DNA from: Nepenthes gracilis
Lineage: Eukaryota; Streptophyta; Magnoliopsida; Caryophyllales; Nepenthaceae
Reading direction: 5' to 3'
DNA: 64,000 nucleotides
Assembly (NCBI GenBank): GCA_033239525.1
Contig: BSYO01000004.1
Coordinates: forward strand, 11,632,037 to 11,696,036
In this document: piece after piece, positions 35,531-50,470 of the stretch
How the letters are laid out: each line of letters opens with the position of its first letter
How positions within the stretch are numbered: position 1 is the stretch's first letter
Program-made: the position numbers and the translations under genes
The notes under the pieces: model-generated
Told to the model about the DNA's origin: nothing
The model's database searches: none
What the model saw: the letters and a program-made list of their open reading frames with translations, nothing else

Positions 35531-38100
35531 AGCTTTTAAATCTAACAAGCCTGCTCAGGCTCAAGCTTAGACTGAGACACGTATTAGGTTCAGATTTAAT
35601 TGATATAATTTGACTTTTTTAACCTAATTTTTTATATCTTTTTACCTCAATTTTAATTATATTAATTTAATTAGTCATAATTATTATAATCCAAAAACTC
35701 ATGCCCGACAACCACAATAATCATATTATTTTCTTATTATTTGGAAGAAACATGAGGGTTGTTCAAACTAGAACATGCTTTCTAATCTTAAAGCATTTGA
35801 ACATGAAATTAAGAATTCTTGTGAGAATTACACTTAAGTTCGTTTTAGGCATAAAGAAATTCAAGATTTCTTCCGTAAACTATAAATCGTGGCATTATGA
35901 AGAAGAAGAAAGAATAAATTTTCAAAGGAAGAATACAAAAAGGATAAGAACTTGCCAAGAAGACGAATATTACTTACGAGTTCAAAGATCCTCAATTTTC
36001 TCTACAATTATATCCCTTAAGATCTTGCAAGATGGAAGTCAAGTGACATTCTTTTTTTTTTTCGTCTAGATTTTCTCTAACTTCCTTTCTTTTCGTCAAT
36101 TGTAAGAGAATTGTGTGTATTAGTTGTTTAAGACAAGTCTTTTTTGTACAGGGTTGAAAATTTTTCACTTTAATATATTTTTAATCAAACGAATATGTTT
36201 TAACTAAGGAGATTATTATATTTCTAACATTATATAGACTTTCAATAGTCATATGATTTCCTCTTAAAATTCGCATCAAAAACTGATTTGTTGTCAAAAC
36301 AGCCATTTAACGTTAAAAAAAATCGATCTAATTTGAGGTTGAATATTACAATTGATTACACAATTCTTCTCCAATATGATTTCAAATATTTTTGAAGTCC
36401 TAAATATGCTAATATTTACCATAAATATCAAGTAAAATTATAATATATAATTAATAACCTAAAATTTATGACTTAGAAATATCTAATATATGACACAATT
36501 TGTTTATACGCGGTATAGTTTAATGTGGGCTTCCCAAGGAATTCCCTAACATTCTATTATTCTTTGGCTTGTCATTAGGAAACGTCCTAACACAAAGAAT
36601 CAGGCTTTTATGTTTGTTAATCGGAACCTTTTTTACTTCCTTTGTTGTATTCAAGTTGAATGTCATTATCATCTTTTTCTTTTTTTCTAATATTCATTCT
36701 CTCGAAAGGTTTGATGGTCGTTTGTGCCATAGGGGTAGATGTTTTTGGCCATTTGATTCATGACCTCTTTCAATCCATTGAATTTGGAGTAAGTGGAAGA
36801 GGACAAATCAAAGTTTTGATAGTTTTTAAGTTAATCCTTATTGTGGCCATTTATTACTTGTAGTGCATAGAAAATAATGCCATGTTTAATAGTGAGATGG
36901 TTCCAAATCTGATTCGAATTATCAAGCAGATCATTTAATATCTTAATGACAAGTTATACACAATTGATTGATTTGTGGTGAGAGTTAGTCGTTTCATGTT
37001 GAGATATTAAGGACTCTTTTTGTATCTTATCCATGCTTAAAGTGGCTCTCTGGACAGCTTTAGGCTTTGATCCATATTGTAATGATATAAGTTGGGTCAT
37101 GGCCCAAGTGCTCAATTTTTATTATTATTAATTTTTTGAAATATTTATCTTATCTCTGTAATCTATACAATTTTCTCTTCTTATTTATATATTTAATCAC
37201 TTATAGGAAAAAAAAAAAAAAAGATATGAGATTTGGATATTATATTATTTTATTGAGCAAGTAGTGGATATTAATTGTCAAATGAAGTAAATTTAACGAT
37301 AACGTGATAACAGCATATATGTGTATATTATTACTTTAGAATCAATAATGGGTGTTACACATTGATGTAATTTTGAGATTAAGATTTAATTTAAACTAAT
37401 ATGATCTCGAGTCATGATAGCTATAATAAGATAAAAAATGAATCCCATTTCATTCATAATACTAGCTAATTCTACTATTTTGGGAGGAGAATTATTAAAC
37501 ACCCCCCCTCCGCGAGCGTGCATTGCCACCTTCAAATAAACCAAACAAAAGAATAATGCTTCATAAGTATTGAATAATTAGCCCTTGAACTTGACATGTT
37601 ATAACAAAAACATGATAGTAGTGAGAAACATTAGAACCTCAAAAGCCTTAAATTTTTGATATAAAATATATTTTTTCGTGGAAATTTTAAGAGATTTTAG
37701 AAACTCTAAGCCTAGAAAACTTAGCAGTCTTATCAGAAATAAAAGGTCAAAAATACTTAATCAACTATTTTTTGTATTTATTTATTTTTTTTTGGGGTAT
37801 GCTGCTGCTGAAATATTTATAATAATCACCTCTCATCGTGACATTGGAAGTGCTATGAAAAACAATCCATGTTCTTATGATTTGTTTTTTTTTGTAATAT
37901 TTAATGAGAATAAAAAATCATAGAAAATAAAATAACAGATAGAAAAATTATTTTAAAAAAACAATAAAATATATTTTGTGATCTTTATAATGCAAAATTT
38001 TAAAAATATAATTTTATTGTACATGCCCCCTACTAGATTTATTAAATTTTTTCACAACTTTTTATGTTTCTTTAACAAATTTTGGATAAAAATCATAAAA
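35531..38100. other. AT-rich intergenic DNA
   Basis: About 2.6 kb with short random open frames and an A-run at 37,207. No domain or RNA gene was recognised. Confidence 0.55.
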
Positions 38101-38104
38101 TTTT

Positions 38105-39130
38105 TTGATGGGTAAGCCCATAGTAGGCAGACCCAATAAAAAAAGGCCAAAAATTCAAGAAAGTCGAGATACGAGGTCAATGCTAGCGTTGACCATAGGA
38201 AGGCCAACTAGGCGGCTAACACGCTCTCTCAAGATGGTCAATATCTCTGTTGATCGGAAGCACTATAACAGCCGAACAAGAAAAGGTAAAAACCTTAGAT
38301 GGGCAAGGCCCGATTTGGCAAACGTTTCTGTACACGACAAGCAACAGTCCATTTTCTTGATTTCGTGCCTTCCTTGAAGCTAATCTCCATTAAAGAGGGC
38401 ATCAACAGATTCGATACCCTTCCCATGAGGAAAGCGCTAGATTCTATCTTCCTGCCTACAATGAAATCTAACGGTAATAGAAGTACAGAAAAAAGGCAAA
38501 TAATCTGGAGAACCGTTACCGCTCAGAAATAAAACAATTCCAATTGAATGCACCAGTCGATTATTCCTACTTAAGGAAGGCCGTCCAATACGATGCAGGG
38601 ATCACACTTTCTTGGCCAAGGGAGGTCGCCCTACCCACCATCTATATAATCTCACAAAGTCTCCCTTCTGAAGGGAGAAAAAGAAGACACAGAAAACTAC
38701 GACAGAGAATCCCTGAGCATACTAACACTCGCTCCTAATCACACAAGCGCTTATTACAATAATTCCACACAAAGCCTTTAGATTCCAGGGATTTCACCCA
38801 CTCCCCAAGTTCCGTCCTTCAAAACTTCCACGCTTACAAGACTTAGTTTTCCGCTTGTTTCCCGTGAACATCGAGTCAGAAAACTGCGCTTTCGACGAGT
38901 CGTAGGGATATCTTTTACATCTAAAGGCGAACACTCCTTCTTACATCAATCTCTCACTCTATTTCAACTCTCATTTTCAATTACCTTCTTGTAATTCGAA
39001 AGTTTATTACTGACTTGAGCGTCGAAGTGTCTTCGGTGGGACAGCATCTCGACGACACCTGACCTCTTATTTATTGTAGTGATGTGTAGGGTCCAGACTC
39101 AATGAATGGAGCCGAATCCAGACGTCTCAT
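38105..39130 (+). repeat. Gypsy-type LTR remnant
   Basis: A block richer in GC than its surroundings. It has a TATA-like CTATATAATC at about 38,640, a leader with CTCTCACTCTATTTCAACTC, and GTAATTCGAAAG...TACTGACTTGAGCGTCG near 38,990-39,030. The TGACTTGAGCGTCG wording is common in U5 of plant Ty3-gypsy (Tat-type) LTRs, and a diverged version (GATTTGAGTGTCAGAG) occurs at about 51,994. No pol is adjacent, so it is probably a solo LTR. Borders are approximate. Confidence 0.5.
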
Positions 39131-39916
39131 TTGACCCGAATCTATTCGAAATCAAATCTAAATACGCATCATTTCTCTTTAATAGAATACCACTAAAATC
39201 TCCATAATTTTTTTTTATAATTTTTGTACGGTTTTAATTTTTGCTAAGCAAATATTACTTATTTTTTCAATTTACATAAATTTACTTAATTTTATTCATT
39301 AAAAGTACGATGTCAAATACAGAGCAATGATTACAGCATCCAATACGCAGGCTTTTGGAAAATATTTAATACGGTTAACTGAAGTTCTTCGGAAAACTAG
39401 TGGGAAAAAATCTAAATACCCCGTACAAAATTATTATTATTATTATTAAATCTTAATTATCTATTTTTTAAATAATTAATTATAATTTAATTATTATAAA
39501 ATAATTAATTTCTATTAAAATTTTCAATAATTAAATTAAAACTATCTATTCAAATTTTTTTTAATCTATACGAGAGAGTGGGCTTGAATTAAGCGATAGG
39601 AAGGAACAGTTGAAACTGAACGTCTCCATTGAACCTCAAGAATAAAGACCATGATTCCAAGTTTTACAACCATGAACGGTAATTCAAATTGAGAAATTAA
39701 ACTACAAAACAAAATCAGTACAAATTATAAATGGAGTTGAAGAATCAAAAAATTTGGGCAAGAATTCCTAGTGCAATAAAAATTCCAATCAACGAACGAT
39801 CAGGAGATCAGAAACAGGCCAAATCCGACGGCAAATATGGCGTCGATGTCCTTGCTGGCCATGAAAACAATACTCACAAAGACGACTATGATTGCATTCG
39901 GTTTGTTTGTAATGAA
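39131..39916. other. Intergenic and GCS 3' flank
   Basis: AT-rich sequence containing the GCS 3' untranslated region on the minus strand. Its end cannot be fixed by eye. No other gene was seen. Confidence 0.5.
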
Positions 39917-42900
39917 TCAGTCTAAGCCATCGTATTTCTTTGGCGTCCGCCACTGTTGTAAGCTTCTTGCCAGAGAGCTGATGAATGATGCTTTGGGTGG
40001 AGTTCCTCTTTTTCCATATAAATGCTTTCCGCTGAGGTCGGTATACTTTGGCCCGATGCCTTTGCCTCTATCGATCTGGGAAACGAAAAATAAATCCTTT
40101 AACAGCGGCTGAGAAGAAAAATCAGTGCAAGAGGACAAAGGAAACACCGATGCAAAAGCTGTAAGTTTCGCTAATGGGAGTCGACTATATGAATTTTATT
40201 TTTATTATTTAATTTAATTTAATATAATATCTGTCAAAAATAAAAATAATCTAAATCATTTCTCATTATTTTACTATGAGCTTTCTTAGATCTATTCTCA
40301 TTTTCTTTAATCCAGCCAGGAGCTTTACTTGGCCAATATTTTAGTCATTCACATCATCTTAAATGTCCTTCACTTATTTCATATTATATAGATATAATTT
40401 TTAAATATTTAAAAATACTATTATTCATTATCTAACCTTTTAATATAATTTCACGTATTTATTTTAACATTTTTATTTATGCAGCGTTTAATTGTGGTAT
40501 ATAATGTTATTTGATTGTCCAACATGTGGATGCATAGAGTAAAACCTGTTATTTATATATATATATTTCGATCATAAAATACATCCATGTAGTTCTTCAT
40601 ATTAACTAACATGTATTAATCTCATGTATCCAATTGAGATATGTGAATAATAATACCTGCCAAAATGCTTGACAAGAAAGAATAGGACAGAAGGAGAAAA
40701 CCGTTCAAAAAGTAAGCTTATTTTGTCATGAGAAATACTTTTCATACACTCAATTGTACTAAAATTGCTAGATGTAGATGTGAGACCCACCCTATTTTAG
40801 CTTTTATTCTCTCCATTCTCTCTTTAATCTAAAAATTATAATTTCGACATGATTGGGCCTATAATCAGATATATAAATAATATTGCTATTTTGTCATTAC
40901 TTTATGATAGTAGTTTTAAGATTAAAAAAAGAATAGTACTTCAAACGTACAAATCTTAAAGTTTTTAGTAAATCCAAACAAGCTATGAAATGAAGCAAGA
41001 GATGCAAGAAGAAAGGGGAAAAAGCCAACTTACCCTGCTTATCTTCCCATCCTTCAAGTAATATCTAATGCCTGACCAATTGATAGACTGTGAAAAGTGA
41101 GAGCGGAATGCAGATATAGGGTATAGGAAATTATCGACTAGAATTGCAATGAACACCTGCTCAAGAAGACGATAAATTCACCAAAATTAGCGAGAAATAA
41201 CAAGTCATAGCTTTTGTCATCGGAATGGTAAGATTCAAACAGTTCAATTAGATCAACATGCATACCATTAATGGATTGTTAAGGGAATCCCAATTATTAG
41301 ATATTCTCAAAAGCATCAAATGGAATTATAGTTAACCTAGGATTCAAGTGCTGTTGGGGCTATTAAACCAGGAAGACATCATCGTTGCCAAAATTACAAG
41401 ATAGTTTTTCTTCGGGAGAGTTGTGTGATTAAAAAGGATTATGTTAAAAGGACTAACCTCGAGTCATGTGGCATACAATCCAACTATCAAGACTAGCAGT
41501 AAAAATAAGTGGATGGATAAATGACATGTAACCCAAGGGTGCGCCCAAAATGGAAGCTTGGCACACGAAACTCCTTCTATGCATGGGATTTAAGAAAAGG
41601 TCAGACCACTTTCCCCCTTCTTACATGATTTTACCTAATATTAGACACTTTTGTATAAAAAAAGATATATAGCTTCATGATCAGTTGTTGCCTTTCTGAA
41701 TGATTCTTGCAGCCATCATGTTTATTTTCACAAAATTTTGATTAACTATGGGATCTTCAAAATTTTAATTTAAGAGTCAACCAGGAAACCCAAATTACAG
41801 TTTGGTTTATCGATTGCATGGCAGAAAAAGAAGAACGAGCATGCTTTGTAAAATCAGGTGCCAAAGCATCAATAAGTTAATGACTTCAATGCCATGTTTG
41901 AATACAAAATAGAAATAAAATCCAATTGCAGCCGCCATAACCAATGCATGGTGAGAAGAGTTACTCTCTTGCTCATTTTATGTATACCCCTACGTAAATT
42001 GGTTGGATCCAATTGTACTTTATACTCAAATATTGACATCAAATACTTCTACAAAAGTAAAAAAATAAAATGCCACTGAAGTGAAACCTCAGTTTCTAAT
42101 GGGGCAGATCACCAAGCACAAGACAGCCCACGCATATTACTCATGCTTTTCAATTAATTATATACCTTAATTTCACTTTAAGTTTAGAAGCTCAGAAATG
42201 CATATCAATTAAACCACTTGAATATCGAGAAGCTGACATCACTTTGATTGAATATCTTGCTCACTAGGCTTCCTCCTTGCTCAGTTGCTAAATAGTAGAT
42301 CATTAAAAGATACAACTAGACCCAAAGTGCTCAATTGCTTCATGTTCACTAGCTTTTGTGCAACTATAGAGTAGTTGCTGTAAAATCTGGTGGTCATGAG
42401 CTTGAGTTGTAGAAACAACCCCTTGCATTATAAAAGAAAAAAACCAAGTACAATAAATCGCTCATAACGGGAGCTTTAAGCATGGGATTACACATAAATT
42501 AAGAGACATAACTAGAAATAGAACATGCATGTCATGAGTAAAGTAAGTGCACTTTTTAGTAGAGGAGATACATAAACTTACAAGACACCAATTATAAGAA
42601 GCCAGTGACATTGGGGGCGCCTCAGGAGACAACATGTTGCACAATTCAACTTCAACCTTTGTCAAGTTCCACATAGAAAGCAGTTCAAGAACAGTGCAGA
42701 TGGCCAGGCCACCCACCAGTGACAACCCTAGAAAGAGAAAATTAATGAATTTGGAAAAATTAAACTGCCAATTGTATTGCTAGAAATAAAATGGTAGCAT
42801 CAGAGCAGTAAGATTGATTCCCTCCTATCAATCATCTTAACCCGAGACCCATTCCTGATACATATAATAAAAGTAGCCAAAACTCGTTCATCTTAAATGT

Positions 42901-45900
42901 GCAAGTGTGACAACTGAAAGAATAGTGCTTGTCACTAAATACCATATTCACTCTCTGGTCCCTACTCTTCCCGTTCCTCCCAAATCTGATCTCTCTTCAC
43001 TTCATCTTTGGGCATCTAAAACTTTAGAGTAAGTTAAGAAATGAATGCATATTTATCCTTTAACTCATATTTTAGATATCGGGAAGTAAAAGGATGTCTT
43101 TTTTAGATCCCTGTAAATGGCAATCCCGCTGAGCAGGAGTATCACAATAAGAAAAAGGTGACAACACAAGCGGGCCAGAACTAAGTAATTCCTAATGAAT
43201 CCTGCATATTGGCTCAATCAGAATCAAAATAATAACCAACCAATAACAAAAGATAATGTGCTCACCTCCATAACTGAAGGTTTCTTCCTCAGTTGAGTTT
43301 GCGTTATAATGAATCCGAATTGCAGCTGCAATGTGGATCATAGCCATGAAAAATGGGGCAACAAATCCCCATGATAGATAGCAATGGGAAGAAAACAATG
43401 CACGGTTCATGATCCAGTTAACCTTCGAAACATAAGATTCCAGAACAAATGTTTGCTTCCTCAAGTAATTCCAATACCTTCACATAAGTAAAAATAGTTA
43501 AACAGCTACTAAAATATTGACAGATTCTACATGCAGAAGTTAGTGAGCACCGGAACTAAGGCAAATAACATACCTTCCAAAACTAAGGTCACTTGCAAGT
43601 GGATGAGGAAACACAGCAACTGGTGGAGATGTGATAAGCCTTTTGTGAGCTCCTGAAGAGGAAGGATAAAATATGAACAGCAGCAAATATGAATACCCAT
43701 CATGGACTAAAGCAATGTGGTAGTTGATTCAACAATAATTCTGACATGAGGTAATATTAACTCAGATAGCAGCTCAGTGAAATCATAAGAGATGAATGTT
43801 ACGGCACAGCAAAAGTCCTGGCATTGTGCCATATAATGCTGCAACATGCTACTATCCCACTTTCGAATTACAGCAACTTCGGCTAACCATTGGAGCAAGT
43901 GAGAGTTCCAAAAGGAAAATTTTTGGCAACCGAAACAAGATTCACATTTGTATTAAATTGAGCAGAAGAAAACACATCTCCTTTACAAAACACATAGCAT
44001 TGACAACTGAAAAGGCTTACTGATATTCAATAGATCATGTCACAAAAACGTATTCCCAGAAAGAAAAATAGATAAATTTCAGCAAATGATATTAGTTGAT
44101 TAGATTGCAGAAATGGTTGATGAACATTACCAGCTATAGCCGCAAGAGTCATATCATCAGAGTATCCACCATCACGAAGTCCTGAGACCACACCAAAGTT
44201 GTCTAGCCTGAAATCATCTGCATGCATCTGAAAACCCAGAATAGTAAGGTAAACAAATATCAAATTGCACATGAAGCATTGGGAAAGCTGGTAGCAGCTA
44301 CTTGCCATCATGCAACCTCCCCACAAGAAGAATGTTTTTCCACCAGTAGCGAAGCCCATAGAGCAAGGCTGTTAACCAACAAAGATATTCATCCGTAAGT
44401 TGAAGGATATATCACAGAGGACAACATAAACTGAACATAACACACAAAACAGGATAATAATTTAAAGTAAAGCAAATTGTACTTCAAGTCTGTTCTTTAG
44501 TATTAACAAAACTACGCTTGACAATAATTGATATATCTTTGGTAAATGATGAGAAAAAAAAAAAAAGGGCATCCAGTTCAAAGAGGAAAGATCCTTGCTA
44601 TTTGGATGTAGGCAGATATTCTCAGAATCCAACGTGTGGGACCTAAACCATAAATAAAGTTTAATGTGCCAATCTCATAGGAAGCCCATAATTGCAAATG
44701 CAATCACCCCCTGCTTCTCAGAGAGTTGAATCCTGATTCTGCACAACTGCTGAAGCAATAAATTACAGACATAGGTGTACTTAACAATGTAACTCAAGAA
44801 TGTCTTTAATAGGGAGATACATGGGTGGATGGTCGGTATGGCATCCATCTATCCTTTATAAGCTAACATGGAGGAAATGGAGAATACATGGTAAAGTTTT
44901 ACCATTGCTTGAAAATCTCAACCATTTTGCATGCAGAAATTAGAAAGATGCAAGTGCAGATGATGGTGTTCATACGAGGTGCCATTTCCAAGCTCCAAGG
45001 CGCCCTCCTGGAACTAATATTTCTACTTCATCAAGAAATACATCACGTTTAACCTTTTAGGTCAAAAACTCATCCATGACAAATTTTTGAAGATTTTTAT
45101 CATCTTCACACTGACAAAAAAAAAAAAAATATTTGAAAGATAAACTATCAAAATTTCCCAAGATCAATTTTCCAAACTTTAGAACAGTGGAATATGTTAA
45201 AAAAGCAATAGGCAAAGATAGCCTTGTTTGACCTAGAAAGTAAAAAATTGGAGATATTTTCAGGACAGGGGCATTAGATAAATCCATTTAACTAAAAGCA
45301 TCACAAAAAGAAGGCATCCATCTATATTCCCTCTGAACATGAGGAAGGATGGGTGTCATTATCTCCCACAACCTTCCCTTCACCTATCCTTCCCTTTCGC
45401 GCCTGCTTTTTCTTCTACCCTACCACAGAAAAGACAAAAAATATTTCACAGCATGATGCATAGTAGCAAAAATTCAGTCATGTCTGAACATGTTGACGAC
45501 ATTCTTACTTGCCCAAATGAGATGTTCGGGATTATTAGCATGAATAATGAACCATAAATAAACAAGAGTAAATGGTGCCTACCATGTGATATTCATAGAT
45601 ACAGTAACTTCCTAAACTTCCAGATGGTAAGTCAAGAGGGTATCCTGTTTGAATAAATATCTGCACATCATAGCAATGGAATGACAACCAGCTAAAGAGC
45701 CACTAGATAATCATAAGGACAAAAAACAAAGAGAAGATGAAGAAAATGCAAAAAAGAAAAGATATTAGGTTAATGCTTTAAAGTTCCAATTATCTCCACA
45801 TCATCCTCATTAAGTTTACATCACCAACTATATGTACCTCTGGGCTTTTCTCCATTTCAGCAGTGAGGGCACCAATTGTTCCGGGGTGCAGCCTAACATC

Positions 45901-48900
45901 ATCATCTAAAAACAATATATACTTGCTATCTTTATGCATTTTCTCAGCTCCAACCTGACAGAACAATGCTTGCAATCTTAGAGTGCTAAATGGTAAGCAT
46001 TCAAAATTGATAATCCCAAATGTCTAATATGAATCCAACTTGTAGCAACTCATGGCAACATTGTGACTGATACTTAATCTTCAAGTAAATGTAACAAAAA
46101 ACAATTTATACTATTGGCTGTATGTAAATGAGTGGGTGCATGTTCAGGCAATCCTGATCTTGAAATGCATGGGTGCATCAGAATTGAGGGTCATGTGTGA
46201 GACCAAGTTCCCAACCCTTACCTGTTTAGGGAGGACCAAAGAGGGATAAACTAGATATAGTAGCAAAATAACAAGAAAAAGAAAACGACAGTTCATGTTA
46301 TATTCAGGTGTTGTGGGAGATAGGGCATCCGCACATTTTCTCATAAAAGGAAAGAAATATAGATGCATAGTAACAGACTAATAATTCATTGCTTTCATGA
46401 TATCAAAGACCTTGCACGAGTAAATAATCTTGCCTACCAACTGATTGTGAATTTTCTGACTACAAGTTGTAGAATAACCAGCTACAATAACCTTAGCATC
46501 AACATCATCCTGTCATAGCAAACACAAACCAGTTATGGATAAAGCCAGTATATGAAAGATTGTGAACCAATTCTCAAACATCTAGAGAAAGATACACTGA
46601 TTTTAACAGCAATGTCATCCAGAATTCTCAAGTTGAGAAGTTAAATAGGTAACAATGTTGGCAACTGTGAGGTAGAATGTACAAATTTTGGTATCACTGG
46701 ATGCATTGGTGGCCCAAACATAATAGGTTTGCCGAGTGTGAAGCACACTAGCAAATGAAGAATATATACCTGAAAATCTTTTAGCAGCAAAGATATGGCA
46801 TGGTATGCTGGATCTTCAGTACTTTCCACAATAAAAAGAAATTCTATAGGACCTCCATAAAGGGATGTAACCTGTATTGTTCATGATACAATGATAATCA
46901 GTTAAAGAACAGCTAAGCTTTGAATCATTTAAATAATCCAATCGGACAGGGTATTTGTAACAAATCAAACAACTACTACCCCAGTCCTGAATCATAATAT
47001 CCAAGAAAAAGAACTTCAAATAGCCACAACACAGCATTTGCCAAATCCTAGTTAATGACATTTTTGTTCATGGAATGGTGGTAAAACCTCAAAAGAAGAA
47101 AAGGAGAAAACAGGATGAAGCTAGCAGACTTTTGATCAGAGAAAGATGCATCAAAATCACCATGGTATGGGGAACTGCAAATACACCTCCCTAGTGGCAG
47201 AAAAAAACTATTCACTACTAATCACATGCCTTGGTGAAATGAACAAAGAAAACAAAAGAGCTGAACCAGCATCAAAAGATAAAAGGAGGCCTGCATATAA
47301 CTTCTCTCCTCTTGTGTACTCACATAATACATTTGCATCACATAAAATCTCACCTGACTTCTCCAATTGTGCAAATTATGCTCTCCAAAGCCCTTCAAAG
47401 GCATAACTACAGTCACTCTTGGTAGATTGACCTGATTAGAATGCTCAAGATCATTAATGTCATGACAGAGAAAAGCAAAGCTGTTGCCACATTCCATACT
47501 AGCTTTCATGTGCTTGATCTCTCTATTTCTGTGACAAGAACCAACTGTTAGATATATCCTAGACTCCTAAAAAATTATAGAGAGAGTTTGATGCCAAGGA
47601 GGCTGAAACATAATGTCATGAAGGACATTGCAAGTTTTTCCCTCCAAATCACAATACCTGACATAGGCAGCAGAAGCCCACCCAACGGCAAGGGCTAGGC
47701 ATATTATGCATCCCTGCAGCAAAAATGGAAAATTCAGATCCTTTGCTCCATGCCAGAACATCAGTATCCAAAGCAAGGTATCAAACATGCATATGAAAAC
47801 TATTTCATAGATAAGTTAACCATAAATTAGTATACAAACAGAAAGTAAAGCGTCTTCCCATCAATCCAACAATGTTTTGAGAAGGAAGCAAGTCAAGAAT
47901 TCCAATCACCTTCAACAATATCAAAACAAAGAACTTGAAGACCTAGAAAGCTATTCCTGAGCCATAACATGATGAGAGCTAGCATCTGAATTGAGACTTG
48001 TTTCTTCAAACAGCTATGTTTTTTCACGGATTACAAAGTGAAGAAGTAGAAATAGGAAAGAATACAGGACAGTATGAAACTAGACATGTATGACCTGTGA
48101 CACTTTATTCAACCAAGATGACTAAACACCAACATCTACGAATCTGTAACACTACAGCAAAAGTAAATCAACAGTGGTGCCAAACAGGATTTCAGACTAA
48201 CTAGATGACATAATATTCATGAATATTATACAACTTAGCATATGAAGAACTTTAAAGAGCCCATGTGAGACAGATGAGAAATATTAAGAGGTCTTCTAAG
48301 GAGAAGTCCTTAAGTTCAAAAAGGTTTTGAAAATTGTTCATTACCAGGTTACAAGCAACAAAAGAGATTTGAGGCACCTAATTGGTCACTTATTTTCAAA
48401 GAAAACAAACTTGAAGTGTCAGAAATCAATACAAATAGTACCAAAATTTCTGTTAGCGTTCTGGTTCTACTTATCAATAACAGCCTACACCCAGAGCAGA
48501 ACTATGAAAGGAATTTAAATTTCATTTCACAACATCAGGGGCTAAATGGACAAATCAATCTTGAATAAGCTCCAGCTAAAATCTCAAAAATATGGCCACC
48601 AAAGATACTTTGTAATTGGTAAAATGGAGGTTATGATCCTCTTGACAGCAGAAGGGTTTGCAAATTAATTATCAATTGAAAGACTCAATACCTCTCAGAA
48701 TGACAAAAAAAAATACTCATTGCATGAAAAAAAACCAAGTGCTTAGAGCTTGCATTAGCATTCTAAAGTTAAATCAATTACAGAAATACTGACATTGACA
48801 AGCTTGAAAATAACTACATTCCACACAATATTTTCTAACATAATCTTATGACCAAGGGCCTACAGAAACAAATTCAATAATGATTCCTATCATGGCAAGT

Positions 48901-50470
48901 AGCTTTTTTAACCAATACTCTTCAGCTAACAACAGATCCAATTACCAACTACCAAATAGCCATTCAAAATTCTACATCTTAGCAATGCCCCTCACTTAAA
49001 AGTCAACAGTTTTTACTTACATCCATCGACTCATATATATACAATGGATGAAGCTCCACCATCCATACTAATGATCCTAGTTTTGAGACTTGAAATGGAC
49101 GAGCCTTAAACGAAATATTTGATCACCTTAAGCAATTAAGCACCACCTGATTGAGTTGAGCACAAGAGATTGGATAAATTGCAACTGTTATCGCCTTTGG
49201 TGCATCGTACAATTGAGTCCTTAACATTTAATTTATTACAGAAATCTGTTAAATTTCTGTATTGTACACTGAATTCCAACGACCAATTTCCAAGAAAGTT
49301 CATCAATGGAAATTATTATGTACAGTAACTCCAAGCTTAGTTGAATCACTAGTTAATATATTCAAGCATTCAATCATTTTAAAGTTCAAAGATGATTTCT
49401 AGAGGATCTTTACCAAAGGAATTTTTGAGGAAATTGGAAAAGTGGATTCAATTGTACAATTAAGAAACTGATATTTTCTAATAAAATTTTTAAGAAAACT
49501 GGAAAACTGGACTCAATTGTACAATAGAAAACCTTAATGAATTAGCTCTCATGAATGGAGAATCAGGTTGCTCTTTGATTTACAAAATAAGACCTATGAA
49601 CTCTCTGTTAATGGACTTCATTGAAACAAGTAGAAAGCTACAGACTCAACATAAGAAGCTCTAAAAGTAATGGACTAACATACAATTCACCAACCAAGAT
49701 TGCATATTTACCCTCTTTACAGCGAACAACACCAAGAATATTCACTTTAGTAAGGAAGCAAAAATCTGGTCAACCGTTTTGGTATGTTGGGTTAATGGAT
49801 GCGACTAAGGTGGGCACTGAATAAGTATAATAGAAATAAAATGTAAATAAACATTAAAATGTTTGATTTGTGCAATTCAACCTTGAATAAACTTCATAAT
49901 GCCGGAATTGCAAATCTCGATGATCTGCGATGGTGAACAGTGGCAACAGAAAAAGTAACTAGGGATGACTGGCAGAATCGGGGTGGGGCAGAGGGGGAAT
50001 GGCTGAGACTGGTGACTAATATTTTCAGACGATAAATAAAAAAATATTTTTACAGTAATTCGTTTTACCCGTAATAATTTTTTTTTCAAGTAACATTTGT
50101 TTCTGATTAAACGATAAAATAAAAATAAAGTAAAAATATTATTCTTTCTATTACTTCATAGTCATAGAATACATTTGACTAGCAGAAAAACAAAAGCTAT
50201 AGGAATCATATAAGCCTAGAGGGTACCATGGTAACAAATGACGTTTCAGAATCAAAACTTATTTCTGCTATTCAATCCCTAACCCATTGATACAAATCCA
50301 ATTCAAATCCCTAAATCAAATAAAATCCCAAATGGGAAAAAAATTTTCGAAAAGCAAATCGAAGAGAGAGAGAGAGAGTAAACCTGGATCTGAACGAAAA
50401 TGGCGAAAGGAGTGAGGAAAGCTCTGCTAGCAGCAAAGAGAAAGGCGTCGAGAGAGTCTAATGCGGACAT
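39917..50470 (-). CDS. GCS: Ceramide glucosyltransferase (GT21), 14 exons, 521 aa
   Basis: Transfers glucose from UDP-glucose to ceramide, forming glucosylceramide in ER/Golgi membranes. Exons: 50470-50384, 47713-47658, 47528-47354, 46871-46770, 46509-46438, 45954-45838, 45660-45583, 44368-44306, 44227-44131, 43652-43574, 43477-43266, 42727-42582, 41156-41034, 40075-39917. They sum to 1,566 nt without a stop until TGA, close to the usual plant length of about 520 aa. An N-terminal membrane segment spans residues 19-48. GT21 motifs: LPRVTVVMPLKGFGEHNLHN (exon 3), FLDDDVRLHPG (Asp 181-183), GGYSDDMTL (Asp 274-275), and RYWNYLR at 309-315, probably the R/QXXRW-like site. C-terminal membrane helices lie in exons 11-13; a basic tail has KHLYGKRGTPPKASFISSL. 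Intron 8 has a GC donor. The gene looks intact. Confidence 0.93.
40076..41033 (-). other. GCS intron 13
   Basis: A 958-bp intron between GISR-type donor AGG|GTAAGT and acceptor TTTCCCAG|. It is AT-rich with no recognised insertion. Confidence 0.8.
47714..50383 (-). other. GCS intron 1
   Basis: A 2,670-bp intron from CAG|GTTTAC to TTGCTGCAG|. Long first introns often hold enhancers in plants, but I see no specific motif or mobile-element homology here. A near-duplicate pair lies at about 49,415-49,455 and 49,478-49,535 (TTTTGAGGAAATTGGAAAAG versus TTTTTAAGAAAACTGGAAAA, each followed by GTGGATTCAATTGTACAAT-like wording). Confidence 0.75.
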
